A DNA stretch of 64,000 nt from Parvularcula sp038749595 (GTDB lineage Bacteria > Pseudomonadota > Alphaproteobacteria > Caulobacterales > Parvularculaceae), in assembly GCA_038749595.1 (NCBI GenBank), contig JBCDHW010000006.1, positions 155,176-219,175 of the forward strand, read 5' to 3'. Of this stretch, positions 1 to 7,962 are shown piece after piece. The translations under genes and the position numbers were made by a program. Below the pieces are notes generated by a model. That model was not told the DNA's origin. It was given only the letters and a program-made list of their open reading frames with translations, and did not search any database. Numbering within the stretch: position 1 is the stretch's first letter; each line of letters opens with the position of its first letter.

Positions 1-732
1 GTAGTGCAAAAAGTCAGGCCTAATAGATTAAACCTGAGGCGAGAATGGCACCGGACACGATGGTGGCTCCACGGAGACCCAAGACCTGCGATGAGAGCAG
101 CCACCACCTCGTTTTCTCGACAGATCCTCACGCCCCGTGTCTCGAAACACCGGCTTTTCGTATGGCGACCCACAAAGCTGCTCCCCGACAGCGCCGTGGT
201 GGCCATCGCTCGCGAAGACAACACCACCTTCGGCATTCTCCATTCCCGTTTCCACGAACTCTGGTCGCTGCGCATGGGCACGTCACTAGAGGACCGTCCC
301 CGTTACACCCCCACCACCTGCTTCGAAACCTTCCCCTTCCCCGAAGGCCTCACACCAGATATCCCCGCCGATCAGTACACCGATGACCCCCGCGCGATCC
401 GCATTGCCGACGCTGCAAAGCGGCTGAACACCCTACGCGAGAACTGGCTGAACCCGGAGGACCTCATCGTTCGAGAACCCGAGGTCGTCGAGGGCTATCC
501 CGATCGTATCTTGCCGAAGGACGAAGAGGCAGCAAAGATCCTCAAGAAACGTACTCTGACCAACCTCTACAACGAGCGCCCAGCCTGGCTCGACCACGCC
601 CATGCAGAGCTCGACGCGGCGGTAGCTGCTGCGTACGGTTGGGAACAAGATTGGGAGGCAGGGATGGACGAAGAGGAAATCCTCAAGCGGCTGTTCGACC
701 TCAACCAGTCACGTGCAACTAGCGCACATTAG
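1..732 (+). CDS. MmeI-like DNA methyltransferase / type IIG restriction protein, C-terminal part
   Basis: The reading frame is open to the left edge of the window, so this is the C-terminal end of a larger protein. The visible 240 or so residues resemble the target-recognition and C-terminal part of MmeI-like enzymes, which methylate DNA with S-adenosylmethionine and may also cut it: a WWLHGDPRPAMRAA stretch, TPRVSKHRLFVW, LHSRFHELWSLRMGT, the YTPTTCFETFPFPEGL block and a final helical region with LDAAVAAAYGW. The catalytic methylase and nuclease domains would lie upstream and cannot be seen. As cargo near an integrase it most likely serves in restriction or phage defence. The family assignment rests on these conserved blocks; whether it cuts DNA is unknown. 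Confidence 0.8.
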   Translation, partial: VVQKVRPNRLNLRREWHRTRWWLHGDPRPAMRAATTSFSRQILTPRVSKHRLFVWRPTKLLPDSAVVAIAREDNTTFGILHSRFHELWSLRMGTSLEDRPRYTPTTCFETFPFPEGLTPDIPADQYTDDPRAIRIADAAKRLNTLRENWLNPEDLIVREPEVVEGYPDRILPKDEEAAKILKKRTLTNLYNERPAWLDHAHAELDAAVAAAYGWEQDWEAGMDEEEILKRLFDLNQSRATSAH

Positions 733-812
733 AAGCTGATTTTTCGTAGCGTGATCCCGGAAAAACCAACATTCCCAGGATGCGGTGTGCTTTCTGTTCA
801 ACCACCGCATGG

Positions 813-989
813 TTATCCTCGAGAGCGGTCAAGCGGCTTTGCCGGCGGCACACCTGTAAGCCAAAGCAGTTCGTCCTCCACGCGCATCCAGTAGCGTAGT
901 TTTTGTCGATCCTCGCGTTGGCGGAAGTGAGCTACACGAAGCTCATCGAAACTGGCAAACCTTCCAGTTCTGTTTTCATCGATTGTCAT
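813..989 (-). CDS. Small hypothetical protein (58 aa)
   Basis: A short open frame in the otherwise empty 733-1107 gap. It starts with ATG at 989 and ends with TAA at 813. The product is acidic to neutral and contains the phrase LRYWMRVEDELLWLTG, followed by VPPAKPLD, which reads like a real small bacterial protein and not random translation. There is no clear ribosome binding site, and function is unknown. It would be transcribed towards the MmeI-like gene, so the two genes are convergent. Nothing else was recognised in this gap. Confidence 0.4.
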   Translation of the reverse strand: MTIDENRTGRFASFDELRVAHFRQREDRQKLRYWMRVEDELLWLTGVPPAKPLDRSRG

Positions 990-1107
990 GTTGAGATTTT
1001 AATCAATGCAGGTTAACTTTCACACCACTATAGTTCCAGTCTATGCAATTAAAATGTGATCGTACTATTTTGCGGATAGGCAACTGGCGGCCCCCAAAAC
1101 TTCACCT

Positions 1108-2091
1108 ATGAGGGACGATGACAACCAACCCAAGCCTGGAGAGCCTTTACACAGCGGGCCACCGCCGGACCCGCGCATAAAACAGCCTTCGGTTACAAGT
1201 GTCCCCTTCGGCAACATAAAATTGAAGGTGAAAGCATGGCCCACGGGACAGATCCGCAGGGCAATACTAGAGCTCCACAGCCAAAAGAAGTGCCCCGACG
1301 AGATCTTGTACGGAGTTTTGAAGCGCTACCCTTGGGCGGGAACCACCGTTCAGAGTATACGGACCACGCTGTCGCGCGAGGGGGAACAACCTTGGCCGTC
1401 ATCCGACGCGGATGCATTCGTCAAAATCCTAATCGCGGAGGCAATCGAAATGGGTGACGACCGGGAAGGCACGCGGCGATACCTCGCCGCCAATGGTGGT
1501 TTCACCAGCGAAGATAAGTTCGATGAACTGTTCGAGCAGGTTGTTGCTCAAGGGAGACCGTGGGGTGTTAGACGTTTTCTTGTCGAGAGCCTGATCACCG
1601 TCGGCCGCAGAATAGCCAGCGTAGGGATGAAATTGTCTTCGGCAATTCACTCAGAACCAGCGAACGATACAGGACAGGACCGCAAGCAGTCGAGACGACG
1701 TTCCCGAACTACCAACGATGGCACCAAGCTTTACAAACATGTCCAACAAGCTTTGGCTGAGCAAGGCTACAAGATTGACGATGGGTTGCACGCTGCGGTG
1801 GAACGAATTGCAAACAAGCGGTGCTCGAAGGCAAGCGTTTCAAGCCAAGCGTACATTATCATGGCCGTCAGACGGGCTTTGGCAGGCGATTTTGACAGTT
1901 CGCAGAGAATGCAGGCTTTCAGGGCGATCCTGGAATTCGGACTGTCGGATGAGGATGCGGGAGAGCTCGTGGGCTTACCGAAGAAAGTGATATCCGACCA
2001 TCGATGCTACCTGCGATGGGAAGACCCTCTTATTCCGCGAAGCAGAGAAGCCCACCCCTACAAGCCGTGGGAAAATCCTAAGGCGGCGTAA
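1108..2091 (+). CDS. Hypothetical protein (327 aa)
   Basis: I do not recognise this family. The N-terminal 40 residues are proline-rich and probably disordered. Residues about 45-170 look helical, with a repeated theme of short helices (GQIRRAILELHSQKKCPDEILYG). A basic linker rich in Arg, Lys and Ser near residues 195-205 (RKQSRRRSRTT) precedes a second helical domain that ends in a possible helix-turn-helix (LSDEDAGELVGLPKKVISDH). The layout suggests a nucleic-acid-binding protein, but that is inference only. It stands alone on the plus strand, facing a minus-strand operon across a strong stem-loop. Confidence 0.65.
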   Translation: MRDDDNQPKPGEPLHSGPPPDPRIKQPSVTSVPFGNIKLKVKAWPTGQIRRAILELHSQKKCPDEILYGVLKRYPWAGTTVQSIRTTLSREGEQPWPSSDADAFVKILIAEAIEMGDDREGTRRYLAANGGFTSEDKFDELFEQVVAQGRPWGVRRFLVESLITVGRRIASVGMKLSSAIHSEPANDTGQDRKQSRRRSRTTNDGTKLYKHVQQALAEQGYKIDDGLHAAVERIANKRCSKASVSSQAYIIMAVRRALAGDFDSSQRMQAFRAILEFGLSDEDAGELVGLPKKVISDHRCYLRWEDPLIPRSREAHPYKPWENPKAA

Positions 2092-2096
2092 TGCTT

Positions 2097-2132
2097 GCCG
2101 ACGCCGCCCCGGTCGAAGGGGACGGCGTCGGC
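2097..2132. terminator. Stem-loop between convergent genes
   Basis: A 9-bp perfect inverted repeat (GCCGACGCC / GGCGTCGGC) encloses a second CCCC/GGGG pairing, 5 bp after the stop of the plus-strand gene and facing the minus-strand operon. There is no T-run on either side, so it is a transcription barrier or Rho-assisted terminator more than a textbook intrinsic terminator. Confidence 0.45.
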
Positions 2133-2194
2133 GGTTAGCCCATCGGACCCGGGAGCACGGGTTTGGAGATGCACCGATGGGAATGCTGAATTGA

Positions 2195-2578
2195 TCAGCC
2201 GACGGCGTTGAGGTGCCGCTGCGCTCGCGCGATAGCCGCGATCTCGAGCTCGTTAGCCTCGCGGCTGAGCTGGTAGGCCCTAGACGCCGAGGGCCTGTCC
2301 TCCACCTTCATCGCGGCCTCGAACAGCCGCTCGGCTCTGCGCTTCAGCGCTGTGAGCGGCGCCGCTGCCTTGAGCAGTGTACTGAGGTTGCGGTCGTTGG
2401 TCTCGGTCTGGACGGGCGCGACCTTCGTCAGCATGGCGAGGGCGTTGGGCATGTCGGCCTCCAGCTTCGCGATGGCGCGCTCGAGGGCGCCGATGCGGTC
2501 GATCTCTTCCTGTTTCGCGGTCAGGGACGTCATGGCGAGGACGTGGCGCTCGCGCTTTTCAAGTTTTTGGGTGGTCAT
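2195..2578 (-). CDS. Small coiled-coil protein (127 aa)
   Basis: An almost entirely helical, charged protein with heptad-like spacing of Leu, Ile and Ala (KQEEIDRIGALERAIAKLE and later LTALKRRAERLFEAAMKV). Its ATG overlaps the stop of the upstream gene by 4 bases (2575-2578), so the two are translationally coupled and probably work together. No catalytic motif, signal peptide or membrane segment is visible. Function unknown; a scaffold or adaptor role would fit the composition. It belongs to the GC-rich minus-strand gene set of the island. Confidence 0.65.
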   Translation of the reverse strand: MTTQKLEKRERHVLAMTSLTAKQEEIDRIGALERAIAKLEADMPNALAMLTKVAPVQTETNDRNLSTLLKAAAPLTALKRRAERLFEAAMKVEDRPSASRAYQLSREANELEIAAIARAQRHLNAVG

Positions 2579-3123
2579 GCGGTTTGCTCCTCAAGGTTGG
2601 GCACGTTGCGGCCGGTGAGCTTGGCCAGGGGCTTGCGGCGCGGGTGCGGGACGCGCGGTACCTCGACGCTGGCCGCGAAGGTCGGCGCGGCGTGGTAGGT
2701 GGCCCACCTCAGGTGGTCGCCCATACGGTTGGCGATGCGGAAGCCGTCCTGGGCGCCCGCCTCGTTCAGGTGGCGGCCTAGGAGGCGCGCGGTGTCCTTG
2801 TAGGCGACGATCTCGGCCTCGAGCGCCGCGAGCGCCTGGTCTACGCTTGCGCCGCGTTCGCTCAGCCGATCGGCAGTCTCTCTTGCTCGCTGCCTGGCTG
2901 CACTCGTCTTTGCACGGCGCTTTTCCTCCTCGGCTTCTCTCTGCCGAGCCGCCAACAGCTCAGCGCCAGAGGCGAGGTCCTCAACCTCATCGCGCAGCTT
3001 GGCGCGTTGGCTCCTGAGCCTGGTCAGCGCCTTCTGGTCGCCGTCGGCCACCGCCTCGGCGATCTCGTGCCCGATGGTATCGAGCCTCTTCGCGGCGTCT
3101 TCCCGCCTCTTCAGTAATCCCAT
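2575..3123 (-). CDS. Coiled-coil protein with a basic C-terminal tail (182 aa)
   Basis: Residues 1-110 form a long charged helix (many Glu, Lys, Arg and Ala; LRSQRAKLRDEVEDLA). A more globular part follows (GFRIANRMGDHLRWATYH), then a Pro/Arg-rich tail. I chose the ATG at 3123 (MGLLKRRED); an alternative start lies three codons upstream at 3132. The 4-base overlap with the next gene shows co-translation. I do not recognise the family. The pair could be structural, for instance a phage-type scaffold, or a regulatory complex, but nothing in the sequence decides this. Confidence 0.65.
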   Translation of the reverse strand: MGLLKRREDAAKRLDTIGHEIAEAVADGDQKALTRLRSQRAKLRDEVEDLASGAELLAARQREAEEEKRRAKTSAARQRARETADRLSERGASVDQALAALEAEIVAYKDTARLLGRHLNEAGAQDGFRIANRMGDHLRWATYHAAPTFAASVEVPRVPHPRRKPLAKLTGRNVPNLEEQTA

Positions 3124-3226
3124 GGTCCTCACTCTCGTTCATCGTGCGCACGGTGGCGCACGCGCAGAGTGACGTGTACGGAGGTGTCCTGTCTGCCAGC
3201 GTTTTGGGCTCAGGCTGAAACGATGG

Positions 3227-3739
3227 TCAGGCGGCCAGGAGGTCGTCGAGAAGCTCTGGGTCGGGGCAGAAGCGCGCGAAGGACGCGGGGTCGTCGGCGA
3301 TGCGGCTGCGGTACCACCTGGCAGCGGACGGTGTGGGCGCGCGGCAGCCCGCTCGCCTCAGCGTCTGGATCAGCGCCCGCACCCAGCCCCTCGGCAGGTT
3401 CATCGTCCCCGTGACAGCGTACATGCCGAAGATGAGGCGGACGACGTTCTCGACCTGACGTCGATCAGCAGACGGAGGATAATCACCGGCAGCCTCAGCG
3501 ACCATCGCGTCCACCTCATCCTGCCGAGCGTAGGCCTTGGGGATGCTCGCGAACCGATCGGCGAAAGCGCCGCCCGCGGGCAGAGAGCGCCAAGCCTCTA
3601 GCGTCACGGGCCCGATTGCGAGGCACCTCGCATTGAGGCTCCCCGCGTGGAGGCTCAACCGCTCAGCCGCCTCCCGCTTGGTCTTGCTGGATAGAATTGC
3701 TTGGGTGATCTCTTCGTTGGTCTTCGTCTTGATGGGCAT
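3227..3739 (-). CDS. Hypothetical protein with possible N-terminal helix-turn-helix (170 aa)
   Basis: The N-terminal 40 residues (NEEITQAILSSKTKREAAERL followed by a short turn and SLNARCLAIG) resemble a helix-turn-helix. The rest is helical and ends in an acidic stretch (PDPELLDDLLAA). I placed the start at the ATG at 3739; an in-frame ATG at 3790 would add 17 residues that look untypical, and neither has a strong ribosome binding site. It is the first gene of the three-gene minus-strand set 3739-2195. Function unknown, possibly a small DNA-binding protein of the element. Confidence 0.55.
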   Translation of the reverse strand: MPIKTKTNEEITQAILSSKTKREAAERLSLHAGSLNARCLAIGPVTLEAWRSLPAGGAFADRFASIPKAYARQDEVDAMVAEAAGDYPPSADRRQVENVVRLIFGMYAVTGTMNLPRGWVRALIQTLRRAGCRAPTPSAARWYRSRIADDPASFARFCPDPELLDDLLAA

Positions 3740-3844
3740 GGACCCATGATGCCGGAGAGCGCCACTGTTGTTCGCCAGCAGTTGTAGCAACTTAGGCTAG
3801 TAGCCAGTTTGTATGCGGACTTATCCTAGCTCTGGATAAGAAAG

Positions 3845-4723
3845 CTAGCGCTTTGCGAACGAAGGAGCTCTCCACTCATCTTCCAATTCAACGTCATCAG
3901 GAGGGTCTGCCAGGGCAAGCAACGTCATACGAAACCCGTTTTCTTGCCTCAGCGTCTGTTCACAGACTATTTGACCGAGTCCCTCCGACAGCCAGTGATA
4001 TCCATCCACTTCGTGCCAATCACTAACAGCTCCGATGAGGTCACAACTCTTCGCAGACTGTGAGCCAACCGGAAGTTGCTGCTTGTTCCAACAATTCAGT
4101 CTAGGGAAGCCTTCTGCCGCTTTTACGTAGCGTATGACACCGTCTCTTGAGAACACCAACGCGATTGGTTCATCCACGGCGTTTACGTAGCGGCGCGCTA
4201 CAGACTCGCGACTAACCTGGAACCGATCAGACAGCTGAATAATGTGCCCAAGGTCGACGCCGGTCATGTGCGACATTGCCTGCTTGAGCAGACTGGATGG
4301 CATAAGCAGTTCTGAGGCGAATTGGTTTGCCTCCACTTCCATCTGAACCGCCCGGTTCCCTTTGTCGAAACGCTCTGCCGCCATGTCGCGCGCCGCGCAC
4401 TGGAATCCGCCACCAGCCTGCGGGTTATGATAGGGGTTGAGGTAATGGCCGAGCTCGTGGCTGATTGTGAAGCGCTTTCTCTTCTCCGAGCAATCACTCC
4501 GTATAAGGATCTTACCGTTTCCCTTGTGGTCAGGCGTAATCAAACAGCCCTCTAAACCATCAAGAAGCTCCTCACGAATTTCATCAATATCTAGTGCCTC
4601 AGCGATCTCACGAACAGGCACTGGTGGCTTAAGCTCTTTGATTTGGTCGACGACAGCACGGGCTAAAAGGATAGGGTTTCCGCCAACATCATCCAAATCC
4701 ATGCGATCAAGTCTTATCATCAT
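3845..4723 (-). CDS. ImmA/IrrE-type metallopeptidase
   Basis: The zinc-peptidase signature HELGH is clear in FTISHELGHYLNPYH, and the third ligand region follows in EVEANQFASELLMP, as in ImmA/IrrE (DUF955) proteins. These enzymes cleave phage-type or stress repressors. The C-terminal third is a separate, unrecognised domain. The gene overlaps the end of the XRE repressor gene by 17 bases with GAGG upstream of the ATG at 4723; GTG at 4729 and ATG at 4720 are alternatives. The pairing with an XRE regulator is the classical arrangement in which the protease inactivates its neighbour, either as a lysis or induction switch or as a toxin-antitoxin-like module. Confidence 0.85.
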   Translation of the reverse strand: MMIRLDRMDLDDVGGNPILLARAVVDQIKELKPPVPVREIAEALDIDEIREELLDGLEGCLITPDHKGNGKILIRSDCSEKRKRFTISHELGHYLNPYHNPQAGGGFQCAARDMAAERFDKGNRAVQMEVEANQFASELLMPSSLLKQAMSHMTGVDLGHIIQLSDRFQVSRESVARRYVNAVDEPIALVFSRDGVIRYVKAAEGFPRLNCWNKQQLPVGSQSAKSCDLIGAVSDWHEVDGYHWLSEGLGQIVCEQTLRQENGFRMTLLALADPPDDVELEDEWRAPSFAKR

Positions 4724-5045
4724 TTCCACCTCGTCGCTTAAGCATCGACTGGATCATATCGTCGATTATCGCTCGATCGTTCTCCGAGAGCTGGCCTGCT
4801 TGGCGGAACATTCTCATCAGGTTTTCATCCCCACCCGCTGCCTCAATGTCCTCACCTACTAGCGCCGCGATACTGACCTTGAAGTGATCTGCCAATTTAG
4901 CGAGCAGCTCCGTTGACGGGTTGTTGCTACGGGCCTTTTCGAGCTCCCAGATGTGCGTCTTCGACACACCTATAGCTTCCGCAACATCCTGAAGTGAATC
5001 ACCTTTTTTCAAGCGTAACTCTCTGAGTTTTGACGCCAAAGACAT
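4707..5045 (-). CDS. XRE-family transcriptional repressor
   Basis: Residues 1-60 form a Cro/cI-type helix-turn-helix: LRELRLKKGDSLQDVAEAIG, VSKTHIWELEKAR and then AKLADHFKVSIAALVG. The C-terminal part (about 45 residues, LSENDRAIIDDMIQSMLKRR) is helical and suits dimerisation. The start at 5045 is supported by GGAGAAGGC directly before ATG. It overlaps the ImmA-like gene downstream. A perfect inverted repeat (5085-5102) lies 40 bp upstream of its start, between it and the divergent promoter, so autoregulation and control of the plus-strand gene at 5200 are likely. Confidence 0.85.
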   Translation of the reverse strand: MSLASKLRELRLKKGDSLQDVAEAIGVSKTHIWELEKARSNNPSTELLAKLADHFKVSIAALVGEDIEAAGGDENLMRMFRQAGQLSENDRAIIDDMIQSMLKRRGGNDDKT

Positions 5046-5084
5046 GCCTTCTCCCTGGTTTTTACGGCACCTTCGCAGTGGCGA

Positions 5085-5102
5085 CGTCAGGTTTATCTGA
5101 CG
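5085..5102. promoter_or_regulatory. Candidate operator of the XRE repressor
   Basis: A perfect palindrome CGTCAG-GTTTAT-CTGACG lies in the divergent region between the XRE gene (minus) and the small gene at 5200 (plus). Its arm length and 6-bp spacer suit a dimeric cI-like repressor. Binding is inferred from position only. Confidence 0.5.
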
Positions 5103-5119
5103 CCAACATATCGGTGCTC

Positions 5120-5146
5120 TTGACGCAATCAACCGTAAGGTATAGT
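5120..5146 (+). promoter_or_regulatory. Sigma70-like promoter for the 5200 gene
   Basis: A TTGACG -35-like box and a TATAGT -10-like box are separated by 15 bp, shorter than the usual 17, about 55 bp upstream of the plus-strand ATG at 5200. The candidate XRE operator ends 18 bp before the -35 box. Confidence 0.45.
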
Positions 5147-5199
5147 GATACGAATATGGCCGATTTGATGAAAGGCCACGAAGCAGAAAGGAGTTTTTT

Positions 5200-5382
5200 A
5201 TGCTTCAGAGAGTTGCGCGAGCACCGATTGGAACAACTGCACGGACCGGTGAGCTTTGTCCGGAAAGCGGGGTTTGGAAAGTCATGGGTCAGCCATCGAC
5301 AACCGCGCCGATTGCCGAAGGCAATCGGATGCCTCCCTACCGCGGGAAAGCCGTGACATGGCAACTTATTCAGTATGCGTAA
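5200..5382 (+). CDS. Small conserved protein (60 aa) of a YjzC-like type
   Basis: A strong ribosome binding site (AAAGGAG, 6-7 nt before ATG) decides the start. The protein has the compact pattern TGELCPESGVWKVMG, then GNRMPPYRGKAVTWQLI, seen in many small bacterial proteins that start with a short CP-x-SG-x-W turn and end with an aromatic strand. Their biochemical role is unknown. The gene is divergent from the XRE repressor and sits under its probable operator, so it is likely repressor-controlled. It is followed 11 bp later by another small gene, probably co-transcribed. Confidence 0.7.
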   Translation: MLQRVARAPIGTTARTGELCPESGVWKVMGQPSTTAPIAEGNRMPPYRGKAVTWQLIQYA

Positions 5383-5393
5383 GGAAATGTGAA

Positions 5394-5540
5394 ATGGCGA
5401 AAAACGAAAAGACCTCGAAGTCAGTCGCCTCTAAGGCGTCTAAACTTCTCAGCAATCCCAAGTCGTCCAAAGCGGTCAAAAGCGTCGCTGCGTCAGCGCT
5501 CACGCAAGCCCCAGACCGAAAAGGAGGAAAGCGCAAGTAA
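5394..5540 (+). CDS. Small basic Lys/Ser/Ala-rich protein (48 aa)
   Basis: Starts with MAKNEKTSKSVASKASKLL, continues with repeated SK and VA units and ends with ALTQAPDRKGGKRK. Small proteins of this composition with a terminal ALTQ followed by basic residues are widespread in Proteobacteria, function unknown. AAGGAAA 7 nt upstream of ATG serves as ribosome binding site. It is probably co-transcribed with the small gene ending at 5382. A DNA- or RNA-binding role would fit the charge but is not shown. Confidence 0.65.
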   Translation: MAKNEKTSKSVASKASKLLSNPKSSKAVKSVAASALTQAPDRKGGKRK

Positions 5541-5754
5541 GGTCCCTGAGTCCGCACCACCCGTTACATCTCAAAGAATCACCACGACCGTGGGAGGGTA
5601 GTCGGACGGCTGAAGCTTGCGTTTCACGGCCGGATAGCAAGCTGACACGGCGAATTTTGGCGGTTAGCCAAGCCTTGAAGGCGCTAGTTCGCCGCAGGTA
5701 GCGTGGCCACTGCAAAAGAACGCATGGACCACCTAAGCATTGATCCCTTCGGGC

Positions 5755-6657
5755 TTACAACTCCTCATTGCACGTACGAATTAGATCTGCGTAGGCGCTG
5801 ACTACTTTATCAGCTAGCTGGTGGAGTTCCGATACCGCATGATCGTATCGCTCCGGATACAGTTCTTCCCAGTCGTAGGGCACTCCTTGGAGTGTCATGC
5901 CGTTTCCGCTCGGAAACGTGTTTCGTGCCACCGACTCGGCATGCAGGCGTACTGCTGACAGAAGCGCCAAACGCTTCGCTTCAAGCCCCTCGTCAACGAA
6001 CTCCTGCTCGGGCGAGTCCCATGCCTGAAGAAAGTGGTCGAAGGGATCGTAGCTTTTCCGGGGCCACTGAAACGTCATGAGCTGCTCTTTCAAGAAGCGA
6101 ATCGGCGGGTCGAAAGGAAGATCCTTTTGCAGTTGTGCAAACAAGCTGCGATCGTGTTGCAGGCCGGGCCGTTCAGACCCTGCAAAAAACTGAGGAAAGA
6201 AGCGTTGGATCTGGGTGCTATCCTTCGAAAATTCAGCGCAGACATCATCCCAAAACATGATTTCCACCGAAAACTTCGCAGTACGAATCCTCTCCTTGCT
6301 CTTTGTAAGGACGTAGGTCTGTATTGCCTGGTCTCTTGGAGCCGCGGTTGCGAGTATGTATCTCTGGATTTCCGGATTGAATTTTTCGGCCTTGCTGATC
6401 TCAGCATCGACCACCGCCTCTGATACCCCGCCAACCGTATTCTTGGCTTGGACGCCGGTGAGTCGTCCTGTGTCGTCGTCACCGTATACATCGACTCCAT
6501 GTTGAGATTGGCCCGACCTCCCATTCCTCTGGAATGACTTGTTCTGAAAACGAAGTTCGACGGCTGCGAGAACCATGTCTTCGAATTCGGAAGGATCTTG
6601 AGTTGGCGGGTACTGTGTTGTGGCTAGGGTCGGCATGTTGATGAAATAGCCAGCCAT
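5755..6657 (-). CDS. PD-(D/E)XK nuclease-like protein (Mrr-like N-terminal domain)
   Basis: Residues about 20-120 carry a restriction-endonuclease-like signature: FEDMVLAAVELRF, then GVDVYG (Asp56) and GVQAKN (Gln70-x-Lys72), the GVD...QxK arrangement of Mrr-type PD-(D/E)XK folds. The C-terminal 170 residues are helical and not recognised; they may sense a trigger or bind a partner. The start at 6657 is used; ATG at 6636 is possible. It has lower GC than the genes on both sides and stands alone, which fits a recently acquired defence gene. DNA cleavage is predicted from the motif only. Confidence 0.65.
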   Translation of the reverse strand: MAGYFINMPTLATTQYPPTQDPSEFEDMVLAAVELRFQNKSFQRNGRSGQSQHGVDVYGDDDTGRLTGVQAKNTVGGVSEAVVDAEISKAEKFNPEIQRYILATAAPRDQAIQTYVLTKSKERIRTAKFSVEIMFWDDVCAEFSKDSTQIQRFFPQFFAGSERPGLQHDRSLFAQLQKDLPFDPPIRFLKEQLMTFQWPRKSYDPFDHFLQAWDSPEQEFVDEGLEAKRLALLSAVRLHAESVARNTFPSGNGMTLQGVPYDWEELYPERYDHAVSELHQLADKVVSAYADLIRTCNEEL

Positions 6658-6858
6658 CGGCCAACGTTAAAGATGAGGCTGAAGCTTTTGCCCTGGTCTT
6701 TGCTTTGCCTCCCCAGAGCGAGAAAGACTGGGAGCCAGATCCCAAACGACCTGACAATCATTCGGCGGTTAGCGAGCGCAATCCGGCAAAAGGCTCCCCG
6801 TGATTTTCGCGGGCCTGCCCGTCGCGCCTCCAGGACACCCAACCACCGCATGCCGCGC

Positions 6859-7155
6859 CTAGGCGTCGAGGTGGCCTGCGTACTCGATCCACTGCCGCAT
6901 CCTGCGTCGCTCGTCGGCTTCGAGGCCCTGCATCCGCTCCACCGATGCGAGCGCCTGCTGCTGGAGCTCCGCGCTCTCGAAGGGCGGGGGCTCGCCCGGC
7001 CTCGTCATCTCGACGAGCAGCCCCTGATCCGGGTGGTCGAGCTGACCCACCGCGATGCGCACGAGCATCGGGCCGTCGGCGAAGCGGCGCAGGACCACGC
7101 CGGAGGGCGAGACGAGCTCGACGGTGACGCCGTTAGGCGAGGAGCGGGTGGCCAT
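6859..7155 (-). CDS. Hypothetical protein (98 aa) downstream of the terminase-like gene
   Basis: The start at 7155 is chosen because GGAGGACCTCG precedes the ATG. The gene overlaps the end of the upstream terminase-like gene by 23 bases, so they form one operon. The N-terminal half looks like small beta strands (GVTVELVSPSGVVLRRFADG), the C-terminal half is helical and charged (ALASVERMQGLEADERRRMRQW). I do not recognise it. Its tight coupling suggests a role with the terminase-like protein, for example in DNA packaging of the element. Confidence 0.6.
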   Translation of the reverse strand: MATRSSPNGVTVELVSPSGVVLRRFADGPMLVRIAVGQLDHPDQGLLVEMTRPGEPPPFESAELQQQALASVERMQGLEADERRRMRQWIEYAGHLDA

Positions 7156-7702
7156 CGAGGTCCTCCGTGTGCGTATCTTCCACGATCTCTGCGTCGATAA
7201 ACTCGGCCTCAGCATCGGCATGCCGCGCCCACGACGGCCTCTCGGCGCGCCGGACCACAGCTGGTCGCTCCTGCGTCGTGAGGTTCACCTGGACGTTGGC
7301 CTGCACCGAGGGGGCGTTCCGCCCGTCTGCGGAGACGAGCGTCTTGTTCACCAAGCTCTTGAGGATCTGGGGGTCGTAGTCGACCAGGCGCCTGACCGTA
7401 GCGAAGTCGTCGGCCTCCGCGTCCCACACGGGGTTGCCCTGGTCGTCGAAGACGTTCTCCTCGACGATGCGGCCCGTGGCGACGAGAGCCTTCTCCACCA
7501 CCTCGTCCCTGATCTCGTCGAGGCGGATGACCATGGCGTTGTCCCAGGCCTCGGCGACGGCAGGGTCGGAGGCGCGCCAGTGGTAGGCGACGGAGCGAGC
7601 GACGCCTGTCGCCCTGCAGGCCCTCGCGACGCTTCCGTGCAGCGCGAGGTCGGACAGGAACGCCTCCTTGCGATCGCGCGTCTTGGTCAGTTCGGCTGCC
7701 AT
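7133..7702 (-). CDS. Phage terminase small subunit-like DNA-binding protein
   Basis: The N-terminus matches the helix-turn-helix of phage small terminases: KEAFLSDLALHGSVARACRA, then GVARSVAYHWRASDPAVAEAW. The middle is helical (EIRDEVVEKALVATGRIV) and the C-terminus acidic. Such proteins recognise the packaging start on phage DNA. No large terminase ATPase is seen in the window, as in satellites that redirect a helper phage's packaging machine. GGGAGGGGC before ATG supports the start. Many Arg residues use AGG, as in the integrase, unlike the flagellar genes of this window. Confidence 0.65.
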   Translation of the reverse strand: MAAELTKTRDRKEAFLSDLALHGSVARACRATGVARSVAYHWRASDPAVAEAWDNAMVIRLDEIRDEVVEKALVATGRIVEENVFDDQGNPVWDAEADDFATVRRLVDYDPQILKSLVNKTLVSADGRNAPSVQANVQVNLTTQERPAVVRRAERPSWARHADAEAEFIDAEIVEDTHTEDLDGHPLLA

Positions 7703-7832
7703 GCCCCTCCCTCGGGCTCCATCTGAGCCGCAGCTTTCGGCCCTCGGCAGGGCCTTGCTTCCGATGTGCTTTTCGGCCCTCCGAAGGGACCCCTTGATCG
7801 TGTGTCACCGGACGCTGCCGGATCGGCGATGA

Positions 7833-7850
7833 GCCTCAGGTTCCTGAGGC
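7833..7850. repeat. Perfect 8-bp inverted repeat
   Basis: GCCTCAGG-TT-CCTGAGGC lies between the terminase-like gene and the candidate origin. It may be an operator for the terminase-like gene or a hairpin; no T-run follows. Confidence 0.4.
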
Positions 7851-7962
7851 ACAGCATGCCGTCCGTCGGCTGCCTAAATGGCAGTCACAGCCGCAGCATG
7901 GCGCGCTTTCACCCCTCTGCGAGCCCCCGAGCGTCCGACGACGTCCGATGGGCCAGCGCCAT

